Below are positions 26,737 through 36,300 of a stretch of DNA of 64,000 nt, piece after piece (position 1 is the first letter of the stretch; the number at the start of each line of letters is the position of its first letter). A model generated the notes under the pieces. That model saw nothing but the letters and a program-made list of their open reading frames with translations, had not been told where the DNA came from and did not search any database. The position numbers and the translations under genes are program-made. This DNA is from Martelella limonii (GTDB lineage: Bacteria; Pseudomonadota; Alphaproteobacteria; Rhizobiales; Rhizobiaceae), in NCBI RefSeq assembly GCF_013344475.1, contig NZ_JABUOU010000002.1, forward strand, positions 186,001 to 250,000. The letters are read 5' to 3'.

Positions 26737-27422
26737 GCCTCACCGTGCTTCGTGACAAGACCTTGCAGCTGCCGCTGGCGCTCGGGCACGATCCCGCTGC
26801 CGATCGGGACCACCTGCTGATCTCGACCTCGATCATGCCGGCCATCGATCTGATCGACCGCTGGCCTGTCTGGCGCACGCCCGTGACCGTTCTGGTCGGG
26901 CCGCCGGGTTCCGGCAAGACCCACCTCTCCACGATCTGGAAGGGTTTGAGCCAGGCGCGGGTCGTGACGGAGGAGCTTCGGGAGGGGCGGCCGATCGCGC
27001 CGCGCCAGGGCGCTTTCCTGTTCGAGGATGCCGATCGCGTGCCCTTTGACGAGACCGGTCTGTTTCACCTGATCAACACCGTACGCCAGCATAACGGCAC
27101 CCTGTTGATCACGGCCCGTTCGCTGCCGCAGCTCTGGCAGCTCACCCTGCCGGATCTCAAATCCCGGCTTGCCGCAGCGACCACCGTCGAGATCGGTCCG
27201 CCGGACGATGTCTTGCTGAAACAGGTGATCTTCAAGCTGTTCGCCGACCGTCAGCTGGAGGTCGATGATCGCCTCGTTGCCTATATCGTGACGCGCATGG
27301 AGCGCTCGCTCGATGCAGCAAGCCAGATCGTCGATGCGATCGACAAGCTGGCGCTGTCGCGCGGCCGCCGCATCACCCGTGCGCTTGCCGCCGAGGTGCT
27401 GACGGAGCGTGAAACCTTCTGA
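26733..27422 (+). CDS. hdaA: DnaA-inactivating protein HdaA
   Basis: DnaA-related AAA+ protein of 229 residues without the DnaA DNA-binding domain. With the sliding clamp it stimulates ATP hydrolysis by DnaA to stop re-initiation. The N-terminal LQLPLALGHDP is the clamp-binding motif (QLPL type), Walker A is VGPPGSGKTHL, and the box VII/sensor region is TRMERSLDAASQIVDAIDKLAL. The GTG start at 26733 overlaps the permease stop (GTGA). In rhizobial genomes I recall, hdaA is followed by ppk; here ruvB converges on it instead. Confidence 0.93.
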   Translation: MSLTVLRDKTLQLPLALGHDPAADRDHLLISTSIMPAIDLIDRWPVWRTPVTVLVGPPGSGKTHLSTIWKGLSQARVVTEELREGRPIAPRQGAFLFEDADRVPFDETGLFHLINTVRQHNGTLLITARSLPQLWQLTLPDLKSRLAAATTVEIGPPDDVLLKQVIFKLFADRQLEVDDRLVAYIVTRMERSLDAASQIVDAIDKLALSRGRRITRALAAEVLTERETF

Positions 27423-27516
27423 CGCGCTGCGTGAAAAGCCTGATCGTTTCTCGACACGTGAGAGGCCGGTCGCCTCCATGGCCTCGAGCGCTTTGATGGC
27501 CGCTTCGGATTCCGCC

Positions 27517-28560
27517 CTATTCGCCCTCTTCGAACAGCCGGAACTGCGTCAGCTCGGCATCCTTCGGCGGCGTCAGGCCGAGATGTTTCCAGGCCGTTGC
27601 CGTCATCACCCGCCCGCGCGGCGTGCGCTGGATGAAGCCCTGCTGGATCATGTAGGGCTCGATGATGTCCTCAATGGCATCGCGCGGCTCGGAAAGGCCG
27701 GCCGCGATCGTCTCGATCCCCACCGGGCCGCCGCCGAAATGCTGGCAGATCAGGTTGAGATAGCGGCGGTCGAGCTGGTCGAGACCCATATGGTCGACCT
27801 CAAGGCGCGTCAGCGCCTCGTCGGCAATCGCGCGGCTCACGCCCGGCGCGTCGGCGACTTCGGCAAAATCGCGGACCCGGCGCAGCAGCCTGCCGGCGAT
27901 GCGCGGCGTGCCGCGCGCGCGCCGTGCGATCTCGCGCGCGCCATCATCGCTCATGCCGAGGCCCATCAGCCGCGCGCCGCGGCGAATGATCAGCTCCAGC
28001 TCCTCGGCGGTGTAGAAATTCAGCCGCACCGGAATGCCGAAACGGTCGCGTAGCGGCGTCGTCAACAGGCCAAGCCGGGTGGTTGCGGCAACCAGCGTGA
28101 ATTTGGAAAGGTCGATCTTCACCGAACGCGCGGCCGGACCTTCGCCGATGATCAGGTCGAGCTGGAAATCCTCCATCGCCGGATAGAGGATTTCCTCGAC
28201 CGCCGGGCTGAGCCGGTGGATCTCGTCGATGAACAGCACATCGCGCTCTTCGAGATTGGTCAGAAGGGCCGCAAGATCACCCGCCTTGGCGATCACCGGG
28301 CCGGAGGTGGAGCGGAAATTGACGCCAAGTTCCTTGGCCATGATCTGTGCAAGCGTGGTCTTGCCAAGGCCGGGCGGACCGACGAACAGAACGTGGTCCA
28401 GCGCCTCGCCGCGCCGCTTGGCCGCCTCGATGAAAATCTTCAGGTTGGCGCGCGCCTCCGCCTGGCCGGTAAAGTCATCCAGCGTCTGCGGCCGGAGCGC
28501 GGCGTCAAGGTCTTCCCCGCGCTTGTCCGGCGATATCAGGCGGTCGGCTTCATTGTCCAT
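27517..28560 (-). CDS. ruvB: Holliday junction branch migration helicase RuvB
   Basis: AAA+ motor of the RuvABC resolvasome, 347 residues. It has [43 protein letters not shown]-type Walker A (cited here across its parts), Walker [10 protein letters not shown], sensor 1 [19 protein letters not shown] and the winged-helix C-terminus ending [10 protein letters not shown]. It lies 54 bp after ruvA on the same strand. It is the last gene of ruvC-ruvA-ruvB; tol-pal genes that often follow are absent, and hdaA converges. Confidence 0.98.
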   Translation of the reverse strand: MDNEADRLISPDKRGEDLDAALRPQTLDDFTGQAEARANLKIFIEAAKRRGEALDHVLFVGPPGLGKTTLAQIMAKELGVNFRSTSGPVIAKAGDLAALLTNLEERDVLFIDEIHRLSPAVEEILYPAMEDFQLDLIIGEGPAARSVKIDLSKFTLVAATTRLGLLTTPLRDRFGIPVRLNFYTAEELELIIRRGARLMGLGMSDDGAREIARRARGTPRIAGRLLRRVRDFAEVADAPGVSRAIADEALTRLEVDHMGLDQLDRRYLNLICQHFGGGPVGIETIAAGLSEPRDAIEDIIEPYMIQQGFIQRTPRGRVMTATAWKHLGLTPPKDAELTQFRLFEEGE

Positions 28561-28614
28561 CGGCTATAGTCTTTTCCAGATTCCATGCGGGCGGCACAGC
28601 ATAACGACGCAAAT

Positions 28615-29235
28615 CTACTGCGACAATTCCTTCAATCCCAGACGGATCAGCATCGGGCTCTGCGCGTCTTCGCCGGCCTTTTTCAGCGCGGCGGCAACGG
28701 CGCCTGCGGCCTGGTCGCGCGAGTAGCCGAGATTGGTAAGCGCCGATATCGCGTCGGAGACCGCAGCCGGGGCGGCGCCTTCACCAACCTCCCGGCGGAA
28801 CGAGATCGCCTCGCTGTCACCCATGGAAAGCCCGGAAGGCACCTTGTTCTTGAGTTCCGTGACGATGCGTGTGGCGACCTTGGGGCCGACGCCCGGCGCG
28901 CGCGAAACCGCGGTCTTGTCGCCAAGCGCAATGGCATTGGCAATCTCGCCGGTGGCAAGCGTGGAGAGGATGGCAAGCGCCACCCTTGCGCCGACGCCCT
29001 GCACGCTCTGCAGAAGGTTGAACCAGCCGCGTTCTTCCGCGCTCATGAAGCCGTAAAGCTTCAGCTGATCTTCGCGCACGAAGGTTTCGATGTAGAGCAC
29101 CACCGCTTCGCCCACGGAACCGATGCGCGACAATGTGCGCGCCGAACAGAATGCGACGTAACACACGCCGTGGACATCGACCACCACATGGTCGTCGCCG
29201 ATCTCATCGATCACGCCCTTGAGCTTGCCGATCAT
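28615..29235 (-). CDS. ruvA: Holliday junction branch migration protein RuvA
   Basis: Tetrameric Holliday-junction binding protein of 206 residues that loads RuvB. Domain I is the N-terminal OB fold ([26 protein letters not shown]-like start, here with CYVAF), domain II has the two helix-hairpin-helix motifs ([17 protein letters not shown] and [19 protein letters not shown]), and domain III (about residues 155-206) binds RuvB. The N-terminal [11 protein letters not shown] has Cys where Gly is usual, a minor change. Confidence 0.97.
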   Translation of the reverse strand: MIGKLKGVIDEIGDDHVVVDVHGVCYVAFCSARTLSRIGSVGEAVVLYIETFVREDQLKLYGFMSAEERGWFNLLQSVQGVGARVALAILSTLATGEIANAIALGDKTAVSRAPGVGPKVATRIVTELKNKVPSGLSMGDSEAISFRREVGEGAAPAAVSDAISALTNLGYSRDQAAGAVAAALKKAGEDAQSPMLIRLGLKELSQ

Positions 29236-29310
29236 GCCGCCATTTCCTTCAACCGTGATCCATTCACCTGTTAGCCCCGCGCGGCAGCGTTATCGCTGCA
29301 GCACCTTCTC

Positions 29311-29826
29311 TCACCCTGCCGCCATCGCCGCCTTCAGCATTCGGTTTCCACCGCGATTATGGGCGTGGCAGATGGCGATGGCGAGCGCGTCCGCGGCATC
29401 GCTGCCCTTGAACTTCACCCGCGGCATCAGCACCTTGAGCATCATGTGGATCTGCTCCTTGTCGCCATGCCCGACGCCGATGACGGCCTTTTTCACTGCG
29501 TTCGGCGCATATTCGGCCACCTGCAGGCCCGCAAGCGAGGGCACCAGAAGCGCAATGCCGCGCGCCTGGCCGAGCTTCAGCGTCGCGACGGCATCCTTGT
29601 TGACGAATGTCTGCTCGACGGCCGCCTCGTCGGGGCGGAAGCCGTGCACCACTTCCGAAAGCCCATCATGGAGCTGGCGCAGACGCGAGGCGAGGTCCAG
29701 GTCGCCATCGCTCGTCACCGTGCCGGAATCGACGAACTTCAGGGAATTGCCGAGCGTCTCGATGACGCCCCAGCCCGTGCGCCTGAGCCCCGGATCGATG
29801 CCGATGATGCGAATCGTCTTTTCCAT
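29311..29826 (-). CDS. ruvC: Crossover junction endodeoxyribonuclease RuvC
   Basis: Holliday junction resolvase of 171 residues. The acidic catalytic residues are visible in [15 protein letters not shown] (Asp), the DEAAVEQTF block (Glu) and [15 protein letters not shown] (two Asp). It is the first gene of the ruvCAB unit. A gene-free 100-bp stretch with a terminator separates it from the upstream aldo/keto reductase gene, so ruvCAB likely has its own promoter there. Confidence 0.97.
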   Translation of the reverse strand: MEKTIRIIGIDPGLRRTGWGVIETLGNSLKFVDSGTVTSDGDLDLASRLRQLHDGLSEVVHGFRPDEAAVEQTFVNKDAVATLKLGQARGIALLVPSLAGLQVAEYAPNAVKKAVIGVGHGDKEQIHMMLKVLMPRVKFKGSDAADALAIAICHAHNRGGNRMLKAAMAAG

Positions 29827-29885
29827 GCGTTCACCCTATCTTTCCTCCGCAATAGCTTCCAGAAAAAAGTGAACAAAACAAAAAC

Positions 29886-29913
29886 ATGCGGAGGGCCGCC
29901 AGACCCTCCGCAT
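29886..29913 (-). terminator. Rho-independent terminator of the aldo/keto reductase gene
   Basis: ATGCGGAGGG (29886-29895) pairs with CCCTCCGCAT (29904-29913) around an 8-nt loop. On the minus strand the stem is followed by GTTTTGTTTTG, a T-rich tail. It lies 22 bp past the aldo/keto reductase stop and 60 bp before ruvC, so it insulates ruvCAB from that gene. Confidence 0.8.
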
Positions 29914-29934
29914 GGCATTTTACGTCTTTGGCGT

Positions 29935-30819
29935 TCAGCCCGCGATCGCGTCGAGACGCTTGAGGTGGTCCTCTCCGAGCTTCAGGTCTGCGGCCGCGAT
30001 GTTTTGGCGCAGATGGGCACGCGAGGAGGTGCCGGGGATCACCAGAATGTTGGGGCTGCGCTGCAGCAGCCAGGCAAGCGAAACCTGCTGGATCGAGGTG
30101 TCGAGTTCGTGCGCGACCTGATCCAGAATATCGGCCTGATAGGGCAGGAAGCCGCCGAGCGGGAAATAGGGCACATAGGCAATGCCCTGTCCGGCGAGGT
30201 CTTCGATCAGCGCATCGTCGGTGCGGTGGATCAGATTGTAATGGTTCTGGACGCAAACGATCGCGGCGATGCCCTGCGCAATCTTTACCTGGTCCGAGGT
30301 GACGGTCGAGATGCCGATATGGGCAATCAGCCCTTCTTCCTGCATCTTGCGCATCGCCTCCATCGGCGCCTCGATCTCTTCGTCCGGGCTGAAGCCATCA
30401 ACGCTGCCCATCCTGAGATTGACGATCGGGATGCGGTCGAGCTTCAGCCGCTCCAGATTGTCCTCGACCGACTTGCGCAGGAAATCCGGGCTGTGGTTCA
30501 TGTTCCACCCGCCCTTTTCATCGCGCCAGCCGCCAATCTTGGTGACGAGGGTGAGATTTTCCGGGTATGGGGCAAGCGTCTCTGCGATCAGCCTGTTGGT
30601 CACGTAGGGTCCGTAGAAATCGCTGGTATCGATATGGTCGATGCCGAGCGCCATCGCTTCCTTCAGCACCGCGCGGCATTCCTCCGGGTCTTCCGGCTCG
30701 CCGAAGACATGAGGCCCTGCAAGCTGCATCGCGCCGTAGCCCATGCGGTTCACGGAGATATCGGTTCCGGGAAAGGTGAAGCGGCCGGCGGCGGCAGCGG
30801 GGCCTGGAACGTTGTTCAT
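29935..30819 (-). CDS. Aldo/keto reductase family oxidoreductase
   Basis: NADPH-dependent TIM-barrel reductase of 294 residues. The active-site pattern is present: Asp and Tyr in HIDTSDFYGPYVTN, Lys in LTLVTKIGG and His in NMNHSPDF, with NLRMGSVDG and the late VIPGTSSRAHLRQNIAA cofactor-binding block. It most resembles broad-range bacterial aldehyde/ketone reductases. It is divergent from a LysR gene with 91 bp between, so that regulator probably controls it. Substrate unknown. Confidence 0.88.
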   Translation of the reverse strand: MNNVPGPAAAAGRFTFPGTDISVNRMGYGAMQLAGPHVFGEPEDPEECRAVLKEAMALGIDHIDTSDFYGPYVTNRLIAETLAPYPENLTLVTKIGGWRDEKGGWNMNHSPDFLRKSVEDNLERLKLDRIPIVNLRMGSVDGFSPDEEIEAPMEAMRKMQEEGLIAHIGISTVTSDQVKIAQGIAAIVCVQNHYNLIHRTDDALIEDLAGQGIAYVPYFPLGGFLPYQADILDQVAHELDTSIQQVSLAWLLQRSPNILVIPGTSSRAHLRQNIAAADLKLGEDHLKRLDAIAG

Positions 30820-30910
30820 GCGATTGATCCTTTTCTATGCATCGATTTCTAAGATATAGCGAACGCGCACCTGATTGATAATCCGGACAATTTCGAATAC
30901 CGTGATCGGC

Positions 30911-31864
30911 ATGCCGAACAATTCCATCCTGCCTTCTTTCGATGATCTGCTGACCTTCCTCGTGATTACGAGAACGGGCGGCTTTCGCGCCGCTGCCAGA
31001 AGGCTAGGCGTTTCGCCCTCCACCGTCAGCGAAACCATGACGCGGCTTGAAGCAGAACTTGGCGTTCCGCTTCTCATCCGCACCACCCGCAGCGTCCATC
31101 TGACCGAGGCAGGCCGGGCGCTCGCTGATCGTCTGGAACCGGTGATTGCGGAAGCGCGGTCTGCGATTGCCGATGCCACAAGCAGCGAGGGCGTGGTTCG
31201 CGGCCGTCTGAAAATCCAGGTCCCGGGTGCCGTGATGCACGACATCCTTCCGCCGATCATCGACGGTTTCGCAAAGGCCCATCCCGAGGTCCGGCTTGAA
31301 ATACTGGTCGACGATCGCTTCACCGACATGATTGCAAGCGGCTGCGATGCCGGCATCCGCTATGGCGAACACCTTGCACAGGACATGATTGCGGTGCCGA
31401 TCGGACCGCGCCAGCAGCGCGGCGCGCTTGCCGCCTCGCCGGATTATCTCGCGCGCAGGGGAAGGCCCGGCCACCCGCGCGACGTGCTGGCCCATGATTG
31501 CATCCTGATGCGGTTTGCCTCGGGCGCGCTTACCGGATGGGAATTCGAAAAGGCGGGCGAAGTCATCACGCTCGATCCGCCGGCAAAGATCATCATCGCG
31601 ACCAATGGATGGCAGGCAGCCGTCAAGCTTGCGATCGAGGGGCACGGCTTGTTCTGCACCTTTCGAAACTGGCTGGAACCGCATTTCGCAACGGGCGAAC
31701 TGGTGCCGCTGCTTGAGGATTGGTTTCCGCCGTTCGAGGGCCCGTTTCTCTATTATTCCAGCCGGCTGACCCCGCGTCCGCTCAGCGCCTTCATCGATTA
31801 TGTGGGCAAATATCGCCGCAGCGAAGGGGAGGCGGCTGGCAAAATCGCAGTCCCGCCTTTGTAA
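30911..31864 (+). CDS. LysR family transcriptional regulator
   Basis: LysR-type regulator of 317 residues. The helix-turn-helix region reads TGGFRAAARRLGVSPSTVSETMTRLEAELGVPLLIRTTRSVHLTEAG (about residues 20-65), and the effector domain contains VRLEILVDDRFTDMIASGCDAGIRYGE, which resembles the group that regulates oxidoreductases. I chose the ATG at 30911; a TTG at 30875 gives a longer form without better support. It faces away from the aldo/keto reductase gene and is followed 59 bp later by a flavin oxidoreductase, so it may control both. Confidence 0.88.
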   Translation: MPNNSILPSFDDLLTFLVITRTGGFRAAARRLGVSPSTVSETMTRLEAELGVPLLIRTTRSVHLTEAGRALADRLEPVIAEARSAIADATSSEGVVRGRLKIQVPGAVMHDILPPIIDGFAKAHPEVRLEILVDDRFTDMIASGCDAGIRYGEHLAQDMIAVPIGPRQQRGALAASPDYLARRGRPGHPRDVLAHDCILMRFASGALTGWEFEKAGEVITLDPPAKIIIATNGWQAAVKLAIEGHGLFCTFRNWLEPHFATGELVPLLEDWFPPFEGPFLYYSSRLTPRPLSAFIDYVGKYRRSEGEAAGKIAVPPL

Positions 31865-31923
31865 TTCCCATCTTGCATTCCTAATTATGTGTCAAAGACA
31901 CACATTCCGGGACAGGACACCTC

Positions 31924-32928
31924 ATGACAGCATTTTCCATTCTCGACCTCTGTCCGGTGGTCGAAGGCGGCACGCTTTCGGAAGCTTTTGATGCCACGCG
32001 ACAGATGGCGAAGACGGCAGAGGAAGCGGGCTACACCCGTTTCTGGCTGGCCGAGCATCACGGCATGACGGGCATTGCCAGTGCCGCAACCTCGCTGGTG
32101 ATTTCGGAGGCCGCGCGCGCCACAACCACGATCAGGGTCGGTTCCGGCGGCATCATGCTGCCGAACCATTCGCCGCTGGTGATTGCAGAACAGTTCGGCA
32201 CGCTGGAAGCGCTTTATCCCGGACGCATCGATCTCGGCCTTGGCCGTGCGCCGGGAACAGACATGAACACCGCGCGCGCTTTGCGGCGCAATCTCGATGC
32301 CGGCGCCCAGACCTTCCCGAACGACATTGTCGAATTGCAGCAGTTGATGGACGATCCTGCGGAGGGGCAGCGGCTTCTCGCCAATCCGGGGGCGGGCGCA
32401 AAGGTGCCGGTCTATATTCTCGGGTCTTCCACCTACAGCGCGCATCTTGCGGCCATGCTCGGCCTTCCTTACGCCTTCGCATCCCACTTCGCCCCGGACA
32501 TGCTGTTCGAGGCGCTGCACATCTATCGCAGCAATTTCAAGCCGTCCGCCCAGCTCGACAAGCCCTATGTGATCGTGGGCGTGATGGGGGCCATGGCCGA
32601 TAGCGACGAAGAAGCCGACTATCTGTTCACCTCCGCCCAGCAGAGCTTCGTGGCGCTCCGCCGCAATGCCCGCGGCAAGACGCCGAGGCCGGTCGAAAGC
32701 ATGGACGGTCTGTGGACCGACATGGAACGCATGTCGATCGAGCATACGTTCCAGTTTGCAGTTGTCGGCGGGCCGAAGACGGCGCAGGCAAAGATGAGCC
32801 GGTTCCTGGCAGACACCCGCGCCGATGAGGTGATCATCTCGCTGCCGATTCACTCCCTCGAAGCCCGGCTGAAAGCCGTCGGCATGTTCGGGGCGCTGAG
32901 GCGGGATCTTCTGCAGCACGCCGGCTAG
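31924..32928 (+). CDS. LLM class flavin-dependent oxidoreductase
   Basis: Luciferase-like monooxygenase fold protein of 334 residues that uses reduced FMN or F420-type flavin. The start [26 protein letters not shown], then [68 protein letters not shown], and [14 protein letters not shown] are typical of the MsnO8/YhbW-type subgroup. The substrate is unknown. Grouping with a LysR gene and an aldo/keto reductase suggests a small detoxification or redox cassette. Confidence 0.9.
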   Translation: MTAFSILDLCPVVEGGTLSEAFDATRQMAKTAEEAGYTRFWLAEHHGMTGIASAATSLVISEAARATTTIRVGSGGIMLPNHSPLVIAEQFGTLEALYPGRIDLGLGRAPGTDMNTARALRRNLDAGAQTFPNDIVELQQLMDDPAEGQRLLANPGAGAKVPVYILGSSTYSAHLAAMLGLPYAFASHFAPDMLFEALHIYRSNFKPSAQLDKPYVIVGVMGAMADSDEEADYLFTSAQQSFVALRRNARGKTPRPVESMDGLWTDMERMSIEHTFQFAVVGGPKTAQAKMSRFLADTRADEVIISLPIHSLEARLKAVGMFGALRRDLLQHAG

Positions 32929-33060
32929 CGGCGCGCTTGCCGCTATTTACGTGAACAAAAAGCTGACGACGGCGCGCAGGCCAGGGAACGAACCTCCGCC
33001 ATGGCCGCGCCGTCGGCAAACATCAGCCAGGCTGCGAAAAAGCGGCCACCCTCATGGGCG

Positions 33061-33252
33061 ACATCCTCGGGCTTGGCCCGAGGATCGAGGCAGTTTTGCG
33101 CAGGCTAAAAATAACGTGAAAATTCAATTGCTTGAACGCTAGATGCTCGGATCAAGTCGAGCATGACACCTGTGGGTGAGGTTCGCGTGCGCGAGAGGAG
33201 CTGAACCTCAGGCTTTGTCGGCAGTCTGAGATCTTCCCGGTACGGGAAGATC
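33061..33252. repeat. Dispersed paired-palindrome repeat, copy A
   Basis: The 369-bp gene-free gap 32929-33297 holds one copy of the repeat family seen elsewhere in this window. Palindrome 1 is ATCCTCGGG / CCCGAGGAT (33063-33085, 5-nt loop); palindrome 2 is ATGCTCGG...CGAGCAT (33143-33164). It ends in a TTTGTCGGCAGTCTGA tail (33215-33229) shared with the array after aspS. A third hairpin, ATCTTCCCG / CGGGAAGAT (33231-33251), may terminate yebC transcription. The part 32929-33060 shows no gene or signal. Confidence 0.8.
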
Positions 33253-33297
33253 GGAATTTTGCTCGCCCTTGAGACGGGCGCTGAGCTTGCTGCGGTA

Positions 33298-34044
33298 TCA
33301 GGCCGAAAGCTTGGCCATCACCTCGTCATCGACCTCGAAGTTGGAATAGACGTTCTGAACGTCGTCATCGTCTTCGAGGTTCTCGATCAGGCGCATCAGC
33401 GAGGTGGCGCGCTCTTCGTCGACGGGGATGGTGTTCTGGGGTTTCCAGATCGCCTTGACGCTTTCGGCTTCGCCGAGCGCGCTTTCAAGCGCGGTCGAGA
33501 CTTCGTTCATGTCCTCGAACGCGCAATAGATGGTGTGGCCGTCCTCGTCGGAAACGACATCCTCGGCACCTGCCTCGATCGCTGCTTCCATGATCGTATC
33601 GGCGTCGCCCGCTTCAGCCTTGTAGACGATCTCACCGACATGGTCGAAGGAGAAGGAGACCGAACCGGTTTCACCCAGCGCGCCGCCGGCCTTGGCGAAG
33701 ATCGAGCGGACATTTGAAGCCGTGCGGTTGCGGTTGTCGGAGAGCGCTTCGACGATCACCGCGACGCCGCCCGGGCCGTAGCCTTCGTAGCGCACTTCGT
33801 CATAGTTCTCGGCATCTCCGCCCGAGGCCTTCTTGACGGCGCGTTCGATGTTGTCCTTGGGCATCGACTGGGCCTTGGCATTCTGGATCGCCAGGCGCAG
33901 GCGCGGGTTCATGTCCGGGTCGGGCGTGCCCATCTTGGCGGCGACGGTGATCTCGCGCGCAAGCTTGGAGAACATTTTCGACCGCACCGAGTCCTGCTTG
34001 CCCTTGCGGTGCATGATGTTTTTGAACTGTGAATGGCCAGCCAT
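33298..34044 (-). CDS. yebC: YebC/PmpR family transcriptional regulator or translation factor
   Basis: Conserved protein of 248 residues. YebC proteins bind DNA in some bacteria and have been shown to ease ribosome stalling at proline runs in others. The start [18 protein letters not shown] and the block [17 protein letters not shown], then [28 protein letters not shown], identify the family. It usually lies directly before ruvC; here about 3.5 kb of other genes intervene. A hairpin 46 bp past the stop may end its transcript. Confidence 0.95.
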   Translation of the reverse strand: MAGHSQFKNIMHRKGKQDSVRSKMFSKLAREITVAAKMGTPDPDMNPRLRLAIQNAKAQSMPKDNIERAVKKASGGDAENYDEVRYEGYGPGGVAVIVEALSDNRNRTASNVRSIFAKAGGALGETGSVSFSFDHVGEIVYKAEAGDADTIMEAAIEAGAEDVVSDEDGHTIYCAFEDMNEVSTALESALGEAESVKAIWKPQNTIPVDEERATSLMRLIENLEDDDDVQNVYSNFEVDDEVMAKLSA

Positions 34045-34132
34045 GGCTCCGCCCTGTCTTTGTTATGAAATCCCGGATTTGGCGCCCTTATAAGGGGCAG
34101 AAGCCGCGCATTCAAGCCCGATGGCGCTGTCG

Positions 34133-34948
34133 TTACCACACGCCATTCAGCAGAACGAACTGCGGCGCGCGGGGAAGGGAGGCAAGGGACAGGCGGATAC
34201 TGCGCGCATCCGAGTAGAGGATCTCGTAGTCGCCGGCAAACATTGCCGCGAAGTCGCGCACGCGCGGGCCGGTGCGGTGCATCGGCAGAACCACGGAGGA
34301 ATGGAGCCTCTCGATGACGTTCCGCATGCTCTCAGCCCCAAGCGTCAATCCGCCGTCGACCGGCACCATGACGACGTCGAGCCTGCCGATTTCGGCGATG
34401 TCGCTGTCAGCGAGTTCATGATGAAGATGGCCAAGATGGCCGATGCAGAGATCGGCGAGCTCGAAGATGAAGATCGAATTGCCATCCTCCTCGAACGTGC
34501 CGAAGGCGCGGATATCGGTGGAGACGTTGCGGATATGGACGTCTCCGACGACCATATCGTGATTGGCCGGCTCGCCGGGCGTGTCGCCCCAGCCATGCAG
34601 CACCATCCCGATGCCGGGATCGGGCGTCATCGTGAAATGGCTTTCATGCGCCTTGTTCATGGTGGCGACATCCGGCGGGCCGCCGGGCAGCAGAAATCCG
34701 GAATAGTCGGTCGCGATCCGGATGCCGCCAGGGCTTTCGATCAGGAAGGTAGAATGCCCGACGAAGGTGATGGTGACCTCCGGCGCCTCGTAGGCAACCG
34801 GTGCGAAGCTTGCGAATGTCACATCGGGCAGTCGTTCGGCGATTGCCTGGCACTGGCTGACGGGCGGGCGCGGCTCTTGGGCGGCGACCGTTGCAGCAGA
34901 CGCCGACACGGCTAGGACAAGGATGGCGCATTCTCGAAACATGGCCAT
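34133..34948 (-). CDS. Secreted UlaG-like MBL-fold hydrolase
   Basis: Metallo-beta-lactamase fold protein of 271 residues with a signal peptide (hydrophobic 6-21, cut near AAQ at about 23). The start ITFVGHSTFLIESPGGIRIATDY, the metal-type histidines in LCIGHLGHLHHEL, VPVDGG and LPMHR fit the UlaG/YtnP-like branch. The usual first metal motif HxHxDH appears as AHESHFT (here after MNK), lacking the Asp-His ending, so metal content or activity may differ. It is divergent from the ion channel gene. Substrate unknown. Confidence 0.82.
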   Translation of the reverse strand: MAMFRECAILVLAVSASAATVAAQEPRPPVSQCQAIAERLPDVTFASFAPVAYEAPEVTITFVGHSTFLIESPGGIRIATDYSGFLLPGGPPDVATMNKAHESHFTMTPDPGIGMVLHGWGDTPGEPANHDMVVGDVHIRNVSTDIRAFGTFEEDGNSIFIFELADLCIGHLGHLHHELADSDIAEIGRLDVVMVPVDGGLTLGAESMRNVIERLHSSVVLPMHRTGPRVRDFAAMFAGDYEILYSDARSIRLSLASLPRAPQFVLLNGVW

Positions 34949-35231
34949 TCTCCCGGAAGGTCAGGATTTTGCGAGTGTGCGGCAGAAGGCCGAAAAGGTC
35001 CATGGAGGCGCGGTTTTCCGGAGATCACACCTTCGTGAAGTCAGCCGCGTGGATGCTCTGAAAAATTGGATCTTGCGGACCTTGTTTTCGCTGCCCGATT
35101 TGCCCATTTCCTGCGCGGTAAAGAACGCTTGGAGCCCTGCCTGATGGAAAGGCGAACGCGCTCCAGCCGATTTTTCACGGGCAGTTCCGGGCGCGCCGGA
35201 TGGGCTAATTCTTCAGGGAGATCATGACGGC

Positions 35232-36032
35232 ATGCGTGAAAAGGTGCTCGCTCTGACAATGTCGAAGAGGTGGGAAGCCTTTATTCTGACGGTCATCATC
35301 ATCAATGCCATCACGCTCGGTTTCGAGACGTCCGAGATCGTCATGCAGAGCGCCGCGGGACCAATCCTGCGCCTTTTCGACCGGGTCGTGCTGGCGATCT
35401 TCGTCGTCGAAATCGGGCTTCGTCTCTATGCGCACCGGCTCCGCTTCTTCCGTGATCCGTGGAGCCTGTTCGACTTCACGATCGTTGCGATCAGCCTTCT
35501 GCCTGCAACGGGACCGCTTCAGGTGCTGCGGGCGCTGCGCATTCTTCGGGTGCTGCGTCTGTTGTCGATGATCCCGTCGCTCAGGCGCGTGATCGGCGGG
35601 CTGGTGGCAGCCCTTCCCGGCATGGGGTCGATCATCGTGCTGATGGCGCTGGTATTCTACATCTTCTCGGTCATCGCCACCAAACTCTACGGCGAGGCCT
35701 TCCCCGAATGGTTCGGAACGCTCGGCGCTTCGATCTATTCGCTGTTCCAGATCATGACGCTCGAAAGCTGGTCGATGGGCATCGTCCGTCCGGTGATGGA
35801 CGTCTACCCCAATGCCTGGCTGTTCTTCGTGCCCTTCATCCTGTCGACGGCCTTCACCGTGCTCAACCTGTTCATCGGTATCATCGTCTCGGCGATGCAG
35901 AAGGAACACGAACAGGAACTGCTGGAGGAAAACCGGCAGGCGCGGGAGCCGGACATGCAACTGATCATCTCGGAGCTCAAGGCGCTGAGACAGGAGGTTG
36001 CGGCGATGAGGGCGGAACGGCCCGTGACGTAA
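35232..36032 (+). CDS. Voltage-gated sodium channel (BacNav type)
   Basis: Single-domain six-helix channel of 266 residues that would assemble as a tetramer. S1-S3 are at about 13-90. S4 is LRALRILRVLRLL with arginines at 100, 103, 106 and 109. The pore helix and selectivity filter read TLESWSMG (residues 176-183), the sodium-selective LESWS filter of NaChBac and NavMs, followed by IVRPVMDVYP. The last helix ends LFIGIIVSAMQ and runs into a charged coiled coil (about 220-262) typical of these channels. It stands alone, divergent from the MBL gene. Its physiological role is unknown; motility and pH responses are the known roles in Bacillus. Confidence 0.92.
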   Translation: MREKVLALTMSKRWEAFILTVIIINAITLGFETSEIVMQSAAGPILRLFDRVVLAIFVVEIGLRLYAHRLRFFRDPWSLFDFTIVAISLLPATGPLQVLRALRILRVLRLLSMIPSLRRVIGGLVAALPGMGSIIVLMALVFYIFSVIATKLYGEAFPEWFGTLGASIYSLFQIMTLESWSMGIVRPVMDVYPNAWLFFVPFILSTAFTVLNLFIGIIVSAMQKEHEQELLEENRQAREPDMQLIISELKALRQEVAAMRAERPVT

Positions 36033-36079
36033 ACGGGGAGGCGGGAGCGAAGACGATGCTCGCCCCGCTTTCCTCCGTC

Positions 36080-36221
36080 ATGCTCGGGCTTGTCCCGAGC
36101 ATCTAATCACGTGTCGACACGAAAAGCGTTTCGGGTAAAAATCATTGATTACGGTTCGTGAATAACCGCCAATGCAGCTCGTGCGGAGCGTTGGTTAGAT
36201 CCTCGGGTCAAGCCCGAGGAT
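36080..36221. repeat. Dispersed paired-palindrome repeat, copy B
   Basis: In the gap between the channel gene and ppx, ATGCTCGGG / CCCGAGCAT (36080-36102, loop CTTGT) and ATCCTCGGG / CCCGAGGAT (36199-36221, loop TCAAG) form two perfect 9-bp-stem palindromes 96 bp apart. They are inverted with respect to each other and to copy A. No gene lies in 36033-36300. Confidence 0.8.
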
Positions 36222-36300
36222 GACGCGGAGTATGGGGACAGGTTTGTCTGAACTCTGAGTTTGAACCGTGGGGCGGGCTATTTCGAACGTCAGAAACGTT

